Assembly: GCA_023379515.1 (NCBI GenBank)
Contig: JAMCQQ010000201.1
Coordinates: 32,546-96,545, forward strand
DNA: 64,000 nt
Reading direction: 5' to 3'
Source of the DNA: Actinomycetota bacterium
GTDB taxonomy: Bacteria > Actinomycetota > Humimicrobiia > Humimicrobiales > Humimicrobiaceae
The notes under the pieces are model-generated. The model was not told the DNA's origin. It worked only from the letters and a program-made list of their open reading frames with translations, and did no database searches. Every line of letters starts with the position of its first letter. Positions within the stretch are counted from its first letter, which is position 1. Positions 54,998-64,000 of the stretch are shown in pieces. Position numbers and translations under genes: made by a program.

Positions 54998-55129
54998 CCT
55001 GTTCATTTTAACATATTCGTATTCCAGATTTACTGACAGATTTCCGCCGGTATTTTTAGCTTCCTTCAACCTTTCTGTAATTTCTTTTCTTTTTACTTTT
55101 ATAAGATAATTTAGATTTCTTAAAAGTAA
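54998..55129 (-). pseudogene. Partial duplicate of greA (decayed)
   Basis: About 130 bases closely match the 5' half of greA (55512-55640). Translated on the minus strand it reads NLNYLIKVKRKEITERLKEA and then KNTGGNLSVNLEYEYVK, against greA DVNYLIKVKRKEIAERLKEA and KNAGGDLSENLEYEYVK. A one-base loss in an A run then shifts the frame. No start codon or promoter of its own is seen, and it merges into the lysS leader. It lies tandem to greA with about 83 bases between, so it arose by local duplication. Confidence 0.88.
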
Positions 55130-55211
55130 AAAAAATAAAATAATAAACAAATATTTATTAAAAAACTATAAGAAATACAGCAGAAAAAAAAATTAAAAAA
55201 GCTTAAATATA

Positions 55212-55679
55212 TCAGATAATATCAATAATTTTTAATCTGAAAGTTTTTCCTGGAGTTTTGACAGTAACTTCATCCTTTATTTTCTTTCCAAGCAGTGCCT
55301 GTCCAAGGGGAGATTCATCAGAAATTTTCATTTGTGAAGGTTCTGATTCAACAGAACTTACTATCTCAAATTTTCTGTTTTTATTTAGATCAAGGTCTCT
55401 TACCACTACAACTGACCCGATATCGACTTCATCCTTATTGACTTTTTTATCAACAATTACATAATTTTGAAGAATATCGTTCATCTGTTCAATCCTGCCT
55501 TCAACAAATGCCTGTTCATTTTTAACATATTCATATTCCAGATTTTCTGAAAGATCTCCGCCGGCATTTTTAGCTTCTTTTAATCTTTCTGCAATTTCTT
55601 TTCTTTTTACTTTTATAAGATAATTAACGTCTTTTAAAAGTTTTTCATAACCTTCCTGGGTTATTCGATATTCTTTCAT
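55212..55679 (-). CDS. greA: Transcription elongation factor GreA
   Basis: 155 residues. N-terminal coiled coil (about 1-75) with GGDLSENLEYEYVKNEQAFVEGR, the acidic tip that reaches into RNA polymerase, and the C-terminal FKBP-like domain with SPLGQALLGKKIKDEV. AGGAG lies nine bases before ATG 55679. Precedes lysS, with a decayed copy of its own 5' half in between. Confidence 0.96.
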   Translation of the reverse strand: MKEYRITQEGYEKLLKDVNYLIKVKRKEIAERLKEAKNAGGDLSENLEYEYVKNEQAFVEGRIEQMNDILQNYVIVDKKVNKDEVDIGSVVVVRDLDLNKNRKFEIVSSVESEPSQMKISDESPLGQALLGKKIKDEVTVKTPGKTFRLKIIDII

Positions 55680-55896
55680 TAAACATTGCTCCTGATTAAA
55701 TACGAAATTATTAAAAAAATACTATGGAAAAGTTCCAAAATTATGTGAACGTATTATATTGCAATAAAAGCTGCATGTCAAAAATAAGAAGTAAATTTAT
55801 TTGAGATGGTTAGCTGCTGGAAAATCAAGACGACTTGAGCAAAATATGCCAATAAAAATCGTTGGATAAAAAATTGTCTAAAATACCTTTTATACA

Positions 55897-56676
55897 TTAT
55901 CCGAAACGGCCTGTAATATAATCCTCGGTTCTCTTGTCAGAAGGAAAAGTAAAAATCCTGTTGGTATCATCATATTCAATTAATTTTGCAGGTTCTCCTT
56001 GTTTTTCCATCAAAAGAAAAGCAGTTTTTTGAGAGACCCTTGCCGCCTGCTGCATATTATGTGTAACTATTACAATTGTATAATTATCTTTAAGTTCTGT
56101 AATTAAATCCTCAATTTTTTGTGTGGAAATAGGATCAAGAGCAGAAGCAGGCTCATCCATCAGCAGTATTTCGGATTCTACAGCAAGCACTCTTGCAATG
56201 CAAAGCCTTTGCTGCTGCCCTCCTGACAAATCAAGGGCACTCCTATGAAGTTTTTTTTGAACTTCATCCCACAAAGCAGCTTTCTTCAGGCTGTCTTCAA
56301 CAATAAAATCAAGCTGTGATTTTGAATATCTTTTATGAAGTTTGGGCCCATAGGCAACATTGTCATAAATTGTTTTTGGAAAAGGATTTGGTCTTTGAAA
56401 TACCATTCCAACCTTTTTCCTTAATTCAACCACATCTATGTTTGATTTATAAATATCAACATTATCTATTTCAACATTGCCTTCCACTTTTACATTGCCA
56501 AGAAGTTCATTCATTCTGTTAAATGTTCGAAGCATGGTTGATTTTCCGCAGCCTGAAGGACCTATTATTGAAGTAATGGTATTTTTAACAATATCAAAAT
56601 TTATATCTGTTAAAACTTTGGAATCTCCATAATAAAAACCAAAATTCTTCACACTTATTTTGATATCATTTTCCAT
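55897..56676 (-). CDS. pstB: Phosphate ABC transporter ATP-binding protein
   Basis: ATPase of the high-affinity phosphate importer. Walker [19 protein letters not shown]-loop, signature [15 protein letters not shown], Walker [14 protein letters not shown], and [11 protein letters not shown]. 259 residues. None of pstS, pstC, pstA or phoU is next to it, so it is an orphan here. Gaps of about 217 and 102 bases on either side suggest its own transcript. Confidence 0.95.
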   Translation of the reverse strand: MENDIKISVKNFGFYYGDSKVLTDINFDIVKNTITSIIGPSGCGKSTMLRTFNRMNELLGNVKVEGNVEIDNVDIYKSNIDVVELRKKVGMVFQRPNPFPKTIYDNVAYGPKLHKRYSKSQLDFIVEDSLKKAALWDEVQKKLHRSALDLSGGQQQRLCIARVLAVESEILLMDEPASALDPISTQKIEDLITELKDNYTIVIVTHNMQQAARVSQKTAFLLMEKQGEPAKLIEYDDTNRIFTFPSDKRTEDYITGRFG

Positions 56677-56778
56677 AAAAATCTTCTCTGGATAATTAAA
56701 TAATTACTCAAAGTCTTATTTTCTTAGTAAATTTTAATTAATTAACAATTAAATTGATATAAAAAAATAAAAAAATTC

Positions 56779-57240
56779 TTAATTTGCCAGTCCGGATTTG
56801 TATTCTTCAAATTTTTTATTAATTTCCAAATATTTTAATGATAAAATCTGGATGGCAAGAATGGCAGCATTTTTTGCACCATTGATTGCAACAGTCGCTA
56901 CAGGTACACCTGCAGGCATCTGAACAATGGAAAGCAGTGAATCAAGCCCTCCCAGATCATCTGTTTTAATGGGAACTCCTATCACAGGTAAACTTGTATA
57001 AGATGCAATAACACCTGGAAGATGTGCTGCTTTACCTGCTCCTGCAATTACAACTTCAAAACCATCAGCCTTTAAGTTTTTAGCAAATTTTGAAGTTTTT
57101 TCAGGCATTCTGTGGGCAGAGGAAATAATTTTTTCATATTTAATCCCGAATTCCTTAAAAATATCTTCAGCACCCTTCATAATATCTTCATCAGATTTGC
57201 TTCCCATAATTATTGCAACCAGCTTTTTATTTTCTGACAT
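56779..57240 (-). CDS. purE: N5-carboxyaminoimidazole ribonucleotide mutase
   Basis: Purine synthesis enzyme that moves the carboxyl group from N5-CAIR to CAIR (class I). [20 protein letters not shown] and [14 protein letters not shown] are the family marks. I choose ATG 57240 (153 residues), seven bases after a perfect GGAGG; the longer frame opening at 57270 starts inside the purD end region and is not needed. Follows purD by 16 bases. No purK is adjacent. Confidence 0.95.
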   Translation of the reverse strand: MSENKKLVAIIMGSKSDEDIMKGAEDIFKEFGIKYEKIISSAHRMPEKTSKFAKNLKADGFEVVIAGAGKAAHLPGVIASYTSLPVIGVPIKTDDLGGLDSLLSIVQMPAGVPVATVAINGAKNAAILAIQILSLKYLEINKKFEEYKSGLAN

Positions 57241-57256
57241 TTTAATGCCTCCTGAC

Positions 57257-58549
57257 TTAAGTTTCTTCAACTTTTAATGCAATATCCTTTCTGAACTGCA
57301 TTCCCTCAAATTTTATTTTCTTTATACTTTCATAATTTAATTTTCTTGCTTCCCTGAAGCTTTGCGCCATTGAAACAATGTTTAATACCCTGCCTCCGTC
57401 CGTTGCAATCCTGCTGTCAGTTTTTTTTGTTCCTGCATGAAAGATAAAAACATTTTTTTCCTGCCGAAGATCTTCAAGTCCTGTTATTACATCTCCTTTT
57501 GAAGAAAATTCAGGATAACCTTTTGAAGCTAAAACAATACATACGGTTTTTTTATCTTCCCACTTTAATTCAATATTATTTAAAGCGCCTTTAGTACAAT
57601 TTATTAGAACAGGCAATATATCATCTTTAAGTCTTGGCAGTATAGCCTGTGTTTCAGGATCTCCGAATCTGCAATTATATTCAAGCAGATAAGGCTCATT
57701 ATCTTTTACGATAATACCTCCGTACAACACGCCTTTATAATTAATTCCCTCACTTTTTAAGGCATTAAATGTAGGAGTAATGATCCTTGTCAATATTTTT
57801 TCATATAATTTATCATCAACAAATGGAATAGGACTGTAGCTTCCCATACCTCCGGTATTTTTGCCCCTGTCGCCATCATATATTTTTTTATAATCCTGTG
57901 CCAGATCCAATGGTATTAAAACCTTACCGTCACATAAACATAAAACAGAAATTTCAAAACCGGAAATAAAATTTTCAATTACTATTTCATCTCCTGATTT
58001 GCCGAACTTGCTTTCTTTAAGAAAACTTTTTATTGAATCAATCATTTCATTTTTATTTTGAACAATTATTACCCCTTTTCCTGCAGCAAGACCATCAGCT
58101 TTAACAACGCGGGGAAATTTATTGTCTTCAAGATCCCTGGCATAGGAAATGGCTTTGTCAAATTCAAATTTATTAAAAAATACTGCTTCAGATGTTGGAA
58201 TATTATATTTCACGCAAAGTTTTTTGGTAAAGACTTTGCTGCCTTCAATCTTTGCTGCTTCCATTTCAGGACCAAATACAGGATATCCTCTATCGTTTAA
58301 GTAATTGACAATTCCATCCACCAAAGGAGCTTCCGGTCCTACAACTGTAAAATCAATCCTGTTCTTTTCAATAAATCGCAGTATCTCCGGAAAATTTTCT
58401 TTGTTTAATGATATATTTGCACAACTTGCAATTTGTGATATGCCCGCATTTCCGGGAATTGCAAATATTTTACCTGCAAGTTTGCTTCGGGAAATCTTCC
58501 ATACAAGGCAATGTTCCCGGCCGCCGTTTCCAATAATAAGAATATTCAT
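57257..58549 (-). CDS. purD: Phosphoribosylamine--glycine ligase
   Basis: ATP-grasp enzyme of purine synthesis. N-terminal [16 protein letters not shown] (the usual GGREHAL), [13 protein letters not shown], and [18 protein letters not shown]. 430 residues, normal. Downstream of purA and upstream of purE in one direction. AGAG precedes ATG 58549. No missing catalytic residue seen. Confidence 0.96.
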   Translation of the reverse strand: MNILIIGNGGREHCLVWKISRSKLAGKIFAIPGNAGISQIASCANISLNKENFPEILRFIEKNRIDFTVVGPEAPLVDGIVNYLNDRGYPVFGPEMEAAKIEGSKVFTKKLCVKYNIPTSEAVFFNKFEFDKAISYARDLEDNKFPRVVKADGLAAGKGVIIVQNKNEMIDSIKSFLKESKFGKSGDEIVIENFISGFEISVLCLCDGKVLIPLDLAQDYKKIYDGDRGKNTGGMGSYSPIPFVDDKLYEKILTRIITPTFNALKSEGINYKGVLYGGIIVKDNEPYLLEYNCRFGDPETQAILPRLKDDILPVLINCTKGALNNIELKWEDKKTVCIVLASKGYPEFSSKGDVITGLEDLRQEKNVFIFHAGTKKTDSRIATDGGRVLNIVSMAQSFREARKLNYESIKKIKFEGMQFRKDIALKVEET

Positions 58550-58608
58550 CTTAAATCTCTTCTAAGTTTTTTTTAATTTGCAGTTAACTGATAAGGTTTA
58601 AAATTTAT

Positions 58609-59907
58609 TTAAAAAAACTTCTTTTTTAAATATTTATCCCTGATTATGATCTGATTTCTATCAGGACCAACACTTATGAGTGAAACAGGAATCCGTGTTA
58701 ATTCTTCAATTAAGTTTATATATTTTTTTGCATTATAAGGCAGTTTTTCAAATTCCTTTATATTTGTTATATCTTCATCCCAGCCATTAACTTCGATATA
58801 TTGCGGCTGACTCTTTTCAAGAATAAGGCAATTAGGAGTTACATTTTCATAAATACTGCCGTCAATTTTATAACTGCTGCATATTTTTATTTTTTCAATA
58901 CCGCTAAGAACATCAAGCTTTGTAAGAGCAAGACTGCTTAAATTATTAACCATTGCAGAATATCTTATGATTACACAGTCAAACCAGCCGCATCTTCTGG
59001 CTCTTCCTGTAGTAGTTCCATATTCATTGCCTTTTTCTCTTATCATATTACCCGTTTCATCTTTTATTTCAGTCGGGAAAACACCTGAACCTACTCTCGT
59101 ACAGTATGATTTTGTTATCCCAATGACTTCATTGATTCTGCCTGGTCCGATACCTGCACCAGTAAAAACTCCGCCTGCAATTGTTGACGATGAGGTAACA
59201 AAAGGATATGTACCATGATCAATATCAAGAAGAGTACCTTGAGCCCCTTCAAAGAGGATATTTTTATTATCATCAAGTGCGCTGTTAATCAGAAATGTGC
59301 TTTCAACTACATATTTTTTTATTGCTTGTGCATATCCCGTATATTCTTCAAAAATTTTATCCGCATTAAATGTTTCTGCATCATAAACCTTGTTTAAAAT
59401 TGCATTTTTAATTTCAAGAATATCATCAAGCTTTTGTTTAAATAAATCAGGATTCAGTAAATCACATATCCTGATGCCTGTTCTGCTTGCCTTATCAGCA
59501 TAAACAGGCCCGATACCTTTTTTTGTCGTTCCTATTTTTGATGATCCAAGTTTATTTTCCGATGCCCCGTCAAGAGCAATGTGATAAGGCATTATTACAT
59601 GACAATTTGAACTTATTTTTAAATTTTCAGTACTTACTGCTTTTTTTTCAAGGTTTTCTATTTCTGAAATTAATGTTTGAGGATTAATTACAACCCCGTT
59701 ACCTATTACACAAATAACATCGGGGTATAGAATTCCTGAGGGAATCAGGTGCAGTTTAAATTCCAGACCTTTAAATATTACAGTATGACCTGCATTATCG
59801 CCGCCCTGAAACCTGACAACCATATTAACCTTGCTTGAGAGAAAATCCGTTATCCTCCCCTTGCCTTCATCGCCCCATTGAGCACCAATTAAAACTATAT
59901 TTGACAT
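58609..59907 (-). CDS. purA: Adenylosuccinate synthetase
   Basis: Converts IMP to adenylosuccinate. GAQWGDEGKGRITDFLS with the catalytic Asp, GGDNAGHTV, KGIGPVYADKASR and TTTGRARRCGW. 432 residues, normal length. In the dnaB-purA-purD-purE run; in Bacillus purA also follows dnaC (the replicative helicase). ATG 59907. Confidence 0.97.
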   Translation of the reverse strand: MSNIVLIGAQWGDEGKGRITDFLSSKVNMVVRFQGGDNAGHTVIFKGLEFKLHLIPSGILYPDVICVIGNGVVINPQTLISEIENLEKKAVSTENLKISSNCHVIMPYHIALDGASENKLGSSKIGTTKKGIGPVYADKASRTGIRICDLLNPDLFKQKLDDILEIKNAILNKVYDAETFNADKIFEEYTGYAQAIKKYVVESTFLINSALDDNKNILFEGAQGTLLDIDHGTYPFVTSSSTIAGGVFTGAGIGPGRINEVIGITKSYCTRVGSGVFPTEIKDETGNMIREKGNEYGTTTGRARRCGWFDCVIIRYSAMVNNLSSLALTKLDVLSGIEKIKICSSYKIDGSIYENVTPNCLILEKSQPQYIEVNGWDEDITNIKEFEKLPYNAKKYINLIEELTRIPVSLISVGPDRNQIIIRDKYLKKKFF

Positions 59908-59942
59908 GATTTATTTCCCCTTAATTGTATTTATAGTATCTT

Positions 59943-61349
59943 TTATTTATTTTTTTCTTCAGAGTGAGTTTTATCCAAATTGGAAAACAAAGCATATTCT
60001 TTTGAAAACCTTAATTCTATTTGTCCTATAGGACCGTTTCTGTGCTTGGCTATAATTATTTCCGCAATTCCGGCAGTCTTGCTTTCCCTATCATAATATT
60101 CATCCCTGTAAATAAGCATGACCAGATCAGCATCCTGCTCAATTGCTCCCGATTCCCTTAAATCAGCAAGAATAGGTCTTTTATCAGGTCTTTTTTCAAC
60201 TTCCCTTGATAATTGTGAAACTGCAATAATCGGGATTTTAAGTTCCCTGGCAAGGCTTTTAAGGTTTCTTGAAATATCCGTTATTTCAAGCACCCTGTTT
60301 TCTTTATAATTCTGGCCGGACTGCATTAATTGAAGATAATCAATTATAATAAGCTTTACCCCGAAATTGCTTACAAGCATCCTTGCCCTGGCTCTTAAAT
60401 CCATTACAGTAAGCAGCGGAGCATCATCAATATAAATCCTGCTTTCAGACAGTTTTTCTATTGCATGGCCAAGTTTAGGCCATTCATGCTCCCTGATGTC
60501 TCCTGATCTTATTCTGTGCAAATCTATTCTTGATTCCGAACATAAAAGTCTTTGGGCAATCTGCTGTCTGGACATTTCAAGCGAAAATATAGCAACAGGA
60601 GTATCGTCCCTGCTGCATGCATTTTTTGAAATGCAAAGCGCTAAAGAAGTTTTGCCCATACCTGGTCTTGCAGCCAGGATAATAAGATCGGAATTCTGAA
60701 GACCTGAAGTTAATTTATCAAGATCAATAAAACCTGTTGTAACTCCTGTTATGTTTGTTTTATTTTCAGAAAGTGATACTGTCTGATCATATACTTCCGT
60801 CAGCACTTCCTTAATCTGAACAAAAGCAGTATTTCTTGAACTGTAATTTAAATCCTGTGAAATTGAAAAAATCAGCTGCTGTGCTTTATCAACTGCAGCA
60901 TTTAAATCATCCGGAACTTCATAACCCATTCTCGCAATGTCAGTTGCCGCATAAATCATTTTCCTTAGAATTGAATTATGTTTTACTATTTCTGCATAAT
61001 AAACTGCATTTGAAGCAAGTGGAATATTTGAAATCAGGGAATGTATAAAAGTTTTTCCGCCTATTTCTTCAAGCAAATCCTTTTTTTTTAAGTAATCAGC
61101 CAGAGTTATGGGATCTACGGGCTCACCCTTTGAATAAAGCTCTTTTATGGCTGTAAAAATTTCACTATTTGATTTTCTGTAAAAATCATCTTCCCTTACA
61201 ATTTCAATCACACTGACTATAGCATCCTTTGAAATAAGCATTGACCCAAGCAAGGATTCTTCCGCTTCCAGATTATAGGGAGGAATTCTTTCAAGCTTTC
61301 CTGTATTTAAGGTTTCCCTTGAATATGTTTTTTTTGATATATTCTGCAT
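59943..61349 (-). CDS. dnaB: Replicative DNA helicase
   Basis: Hexameric helicase of the replication fork. The N-terminal domain opens with IPPYNLEAEESLLGSML; Walker A is ARPGMGKTSLAL, Walker B LIIIDYLQLMQ, then the LSREVEKRPDKRPILADLRESGAIEQDAD block and HRNGPIG. 468 residues, no intein. Upstream rplI, downstream purA, standard order. Confidence 0.97.
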   Translation of the reverse strand: MQNISKKTYSRETLNTGKLERIPPYNLEAEESLLGSMLISKDAIVSVIEIVREDDFYRKSNSEIFTAIKELYSKGEPVDPITLADYLKKKDLLEEIGGKTFIHSLISNIPLASNAVYYAEIVKHNSILRKMIYAATDIARMGYEVPDDLNAAVDKAQQLIFSISQDLNYSSRNTAFVQIKEVLTEVYDQTVSLSENKTNITGVTTGFIDLDKLTSGLQNSDLIILAARPGMGKTSLALCISKNACSRDDTPVAIFSLEMSRQQIAQRLLCSESRIDLHRIRSGDIREHEWPKLGHAIEKLSESRIYIDDAPLLTVMDLRARARMLVSNFGVKLIIIDYLQLMQSGQNYKENRVLEITDISRNLKSLARELKIPIIAVSQLSREVEKRPDKRPILADLRESGAIEQDADLVMLIYRDEYYDRESKTAGIAEIIIAKHRNGPIGQIELRFSKEYALFSNLDKTHSEEKNK

Positions 61350-61426
61350 GGGTAATTATTAAAATATTTTAATTTTATATCTGTTTTTATAACGTTTATC
61401 TAAAAATCAGTGCATCAAACTTAAGG

Positions 61427-61945
61427 TTAATTTTCAGTTTCAGATATTTCTTCCAAAGATTCCTGTGAAACTGAAACTGCTTCTTCTTCTGACTGCTTTT
61501 TGTCAGGTTCAATTATCACATTTACAGTACATTTAATATCTTTGTAAAGTTTAATTTCAATATTATAATTTCCGGTTTCCTTTAAAGGATCTTCAAGCTC
61601 GATTTTTTTTCTGTCAACTTCAATCTTTTTAAAAGATAAAATTTTATCAGCAATGTCTTTGCTTGTTATTGAACCATACATTTTTCCTTCAGGACTAGCC
61701 TTTACTTTGAAGATTAATTTCAAACCATCAAGCTGCTGCGCTATTTCATCGGCTTCCTTTATGCTTTTAGCTTCAAATTTTATCCTTGATTTTTTAACAA
61801 GATCTATTTGCTTCAGATTACCGGCAGTAGCTACCACTGCTGAACCTGATGGTATCAGAAAGTTCCTGGCATAGCCGTCTTTAACATTAATAACTTCTCC
61901 AAAGCTTCCAATCTTTTCAACATCCTTTGTTAAAATAACTTTCAA
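61427..61945 (-). CDS. rplI: 50S ribosomal protein L9 (bL9)
   Basis: 172 residues with a C-terminal acidic extension of about 22 residues after the usual end. The longer frame opens at 61984, but bL9 begins MKVILTKDV; here LKVILTKDVEKIGS starts with TTG 61945, five bases after a strong GAGGAGG. That start is chosen. N-terminal domain with FGEVINVKDGYARNFLIP and the long connecting helix are normal. Between yybS and dnaB. Confidence 0.95.
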   Translation of the reverse strand: MKVILTKDVEKIGSFGEVINVKDGYARNFLIPSGSAVVATAGNLKQIDLVKKSRIKFEAKSIKEADEIAQQLDGLKLIFKVKASPEGKMYGSITSKDIADKILSFKKIEVDRKKIELEDPLKETGNYNIEIKLYKDIKCTVNVIIEPDKKQSEEEAVSVSQESLEEISETEN

Positions 61946-62000
61946 TTTTTCCTCCTCTTTATATCTCTTCCTGCTAAAATTCAATCTTCATTTGATGTAT

Positions 62001-62993
62001 TTAATGTCTTTCAAGTTTTCTAAAATTAATCCAGACATCCAGAATACCCATGATAGGAATTACAACAATTAATATTAAAAAGAAACTGATTAATAAAATT
62101 ATCAGTACTCTCCAAATTAGAGCAACATTGAACTTGTCAAATATACCCCATGCAACTGAAAAACCTAAAACTGAATAAAACGCTCCAAATACAATCAATA
62201 AATTTATCCCGACAGCATTAAGAATAAAATTATAAGATACATTAAAATAAGGTATTACAATCAGAATAAGCCCTGCAATTATTCCTGCAACATAATACCA
62301 TGGCAGATCCCATGTTTTAAATAAAGGCATGCTTCTTAAAATAAGACTGCTTTTTTTAAAAATTGAAGCACACCAATAGTAATTAATAAGGCTGCTAAAA
62401 AAAATATATATTAAAAGTAAACCTGGAATCAGATAAGGAAGCATTAAAAAAATATTTTTGCTTTGCTCATATAATGTTTTAAACTGTGTTTCGCTGATTG
62501 CCATAATCTGCATATATTGCTTTACCAGAGGATCTGCCGGAAAATTATTTATTACAGTTTTATAATTATTCAAAAAACTTATAATCAGATTTTCCTGCCT
62601 GGCAAATGAAACCGCCAATATATACAAAATAATCAGAGCTATAAATAATATGCTGTTTAAGGTAATTATAAAAAAAGGACTTTTCCCTCTTTTAAAGCAA
62701 TATAAATAAACCAAAGCAGTACAAATTACAAAAACAAAAAAAAATACCGGCATAGTCCAGTCAATAAAAAAAAGCACAAAACTTCCAATTAACGCGCATA
62801 ATATGCTTTCCCATTTTCTTCCTTCAAGCATTAATTTTATTGAAGGAATTGAAATGAGTGCAAGCCCTATTATTCCGATAAAGGGAATAAAAACACTTAC
62901 AATCAAAACAATATAAGCAAGTACGGTCAGCAGTATTAGTTTAAATAAATTACTTTTTTGCTGATTTACATTATTTATATTATCAAAGGACAT
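62001..62993 (-). CDS. DUF2232-like membrane protein (YybS-like)
   Basis: 330 residues, about eight hydrophobic helices, highly hydrophobic with few charged residues. Its place between rpsR and rplI and its size match YybS/DUF2232 proteins. No function known; in Firmicutes the c-di-AMP phosphodiesterase gdpP usually follows it, but here rplI comes directly. ATG 62993. Confidence 0.8.
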   Translation of the reverse strand: MSFDNINNVNQQKSNLFKLILLTVLAYIVLIVSVFIPFIGIIGLALISIPSIKLMLEGRKWESILCALIGSFVLFFIDWTMPVFFFVFVICTALVYLYCFKRGKSPFFIITLNSILFIALIILYILAVSFARQENLIISFLNNYKTVINNFPADPLVKQYMQIMAISETQFKTLYEQSKNIFLMLPYLIPGLLLIYIFFSSLINYYWCASIFKKSSLILRSMPLFKTWDLPWYYVAGIIAGLILIVIPYFNVSYNFILNAVGINLLIVFGAFYSVLGFSVAWGIFDKFNVALIWRVLIILLISFFLILIVVIPIMGILDVWINFRKLERH

Positions 62994-63017
62994 ATTTTTA
63001 TTTTTTATTTTAAATTT

Positions 63018-63296
63018 TTATCTGACAAAATAAGGCATTAATGCTATTTCTCTTGCTCTTTTGATAGCTTTTGCAATCATCCTCTGGTGCTGGACACAAT
63101 TACCTGACGATCTTTTTGGTCTTATTTTACCCTTATCCGACACAAACTTTCTAAGCATTGAAATATCTTTATAGTCAATATGTTCAATATTTTCCTTGCA
63201 GAAATAGCAGAATCTTTTTCTTTGTCTTAAATTCAAAAGAGAATTCTTTGAATCTCTGACATTTCTTTCTTCTCTGCTGCCTTTTTTCCTACCCAA
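63018..63296 (-). CDS. rpsR: 30S ribosomal protein S18 (bS18)
   Basis: 92 residues with a basic N-terminus and the family core CYFCKENIEHIDYKDISMLRKF, GKIRPKRSSGNCVQHQR and AIKRAREIALMPYFVR. The start is TTG 63296, eight bases after GGAGG. Three cysteines remain (two in the CYFC zinc-like pair), as in C+ forms. Between ssb and yybS. Confidence 0.96.
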   Translation of the reverse strand: MGRKKGSREERNVRDSKNSLLNLRQRKRFCYFCKENIEHIDYKDISMLRKFVSDKGKIRPKRSSGNCVQHQRMIAKAIKRAREIALMPYFVR

Positions 63297-63351
63297 TTTT
63301 TATTGCCTCCTTTATTTAAATAACACTTCAAAATTTGTAAAAATTGTCAAA

Positions 63352-63807
63352 TTAAAAAGGGATATCTTCATTTGAAAAATCCAGATCTTCTTCGACATGG
63401 TTCGGCTGAGCTGCCGATCCAAATTCCTGAGGAAACTCTGATCTGGCATTCTTTTTAATATCACAAGTTGCAAATTCAAGACTTGGAGCAACAATACCTG
63501 CAGTAACTTCCATAGTTGCTCTTTGTTGACCATCCTTTTCGTAAGCCGATGCTGCAAGTTTTCTGCAAACAACAACAACTCTGTCACCCTTTTTTAAGCT
63601 TTCAGCACAATTTTCTGCTAATTTAAACCATGCTATTACTTTATAAAATTCAGTGTTTTCCACCCATTCGGATGTTTTTCTGTCCTGATAATTTCTGTTA
63701 ACCGCCAGGCCGAAAGTAGCTACCGGACTGCCGGACGGAGTAAATCTTAATTCAGGATCTCTTGTTAAATTTCCGCTTATTACCATAACAAATGGATTTG
63801 AAGCCAT
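63352..63807 (-). CDS. ssb: Single-stranded DNA-binding protein
   Basis: 151 residues. OB fold at about 1-110 (VISGNLTRDPELRFTPSGSPVATFGLAVNR), then a short linker and the acidic tail DLDFSNEDIPF that recruits partner proteins. AAGGTG precedes ATG 63807. Lies between rpsF and rpsR, as in many bacteria. Confidence 0.96.
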   Translation of the reverse strand: MASNPFVMVISGNLTRDPELRFTPSGSPVATFGLAVNRNYQDRKTSEWVENTEFYKVIAWFKLAENCAESLKKGDRVVVVCRKLAASAYEKDGQQRATMEVTAGIVAPSLEFATCDIKKNARSEFPQEFGSAAQPNHVEEDLDFSNEDIPF

Positions 63808-63838
63808 AATTCACCTTCTTGTTTTTTAGAAGATAATA

Positions 63839-64000
63839 TTATACTGCAGAACTTTTTTCATCCTTAACTATAAGATGTCTTAATATCTTATCATTAATTT
63901 TATTTACCCTGTCAATTTCATTAATGACTGTCTCGTTGCTGGTAAAATTAATAAGATGATAGTAGCCATTTTCCTGATGTTTAATTGGATATGCAAGCTT
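63839..64000 (-). CDS. rpsF: 30S ribosomal protein S6 (bS6), C-terminal part
   Basis: Only the last 53 codons are in the window; the 5' part lies beyond the right edge. The visible part reads KLAYPIKHQENGYYHLINF and then INEIDRVNKINDKILRHLIVK, typical of bS6. First gene of the rpsF-ssb-rpsR block. Confidence 0.93.
   Translation of the reverse strand, partial: KLAYPIKHQENGYYHLINFTSNETVINEIDRVNKINDKILRHLIVKDEKSSAV

Overview
The window is an AT-rich bacterial chromosome segment, densely coding and read mostly on the minus strand in its right half. Several blocks have Firmicutes-type gene order: rpsF-ssb-rpsR-yybS-rplI-dnaB at the right end, and mcsA-mcsB-clpC-disA-yacL-ispD-ispF-gltX-cysE-cysS-rlmB-yacP further left. 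With the PASTA-domain Ser/Thr kinase, the SpII-type lipoproteins and a superoxide reductase plus rubredoxin pair, this points to an uncultured, probably anaerobic, single-membrane bacterium of the Terrabacteria side (Firmicutes or a deep low-GC Actinobacteria-like lineage). I cannot place it more closely.

Layout. 1-65: end-truncated tRNA-Leu(CAG). 411-5539: metal P-type ATPase, then a PP2C phosphatase and PASTA kinase pair. 5739-11125 (minus): fatty-acid synthesis, fabZ-fabD-fabG-fabF-accD-accA. 11297-16341 (plus): birA, bioY, a carboxyltransferase-like/BCCP fusion and accC, so biotin uptake, attachment and carboxylation sit together. 16347-28867: storage and sugar metabolism (GH130, DJ-1/PfpI, glgC, GH57, glgB, glgA, a histidine kinase with its receiver, galT). 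28882-29470: rubredoxin and superoxide reductase. 29681-38020: accessory region with a phosphoribosyltransferase, M50-CBS protease, zinc ribbon, a secreted PQQ-type quinoprotein with a cupredoxin, a tRNA 3' fragment, a LacI regulator with matching operators, and a MEDS-PAS kinase with receiver. 38244-53015: nuclease, translation, isoprenoid, c-di-AMP and Clp genes. 53388-63807: lysS, greA, pstB, purE-purD-purA, dnaB, rplI, yybS, rpsR, ssb, and a partial rpsF at the edge.

The strongest unexplained signal is a family of four dispersed elements of about 195-232 bp (5545-5738, 39749-39980, 45464-45692, 53155-53386). Each is a long hairpin with compensatory changes between copies, ended by imperfect inverted repeats. 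Two copies have exact 9-bp target duplications. In one copy the outer flanks are inverted relative to the core, which suggests that the core can flip. They look like non-autonomous mobile elements with a conserved folded interior; no transposase is present in the window.

Several housekeeping proteins have lost residues expected for activity. The carboxyltransferase domain fused to BCCP lacks its metal-binding HxH motif. McsB lacks the SSRxR arginines. DisA has RHI in place of RHR. The P-type ATPase has CPD in place of CPC. These readings rest on my memory of the families and need alignments.
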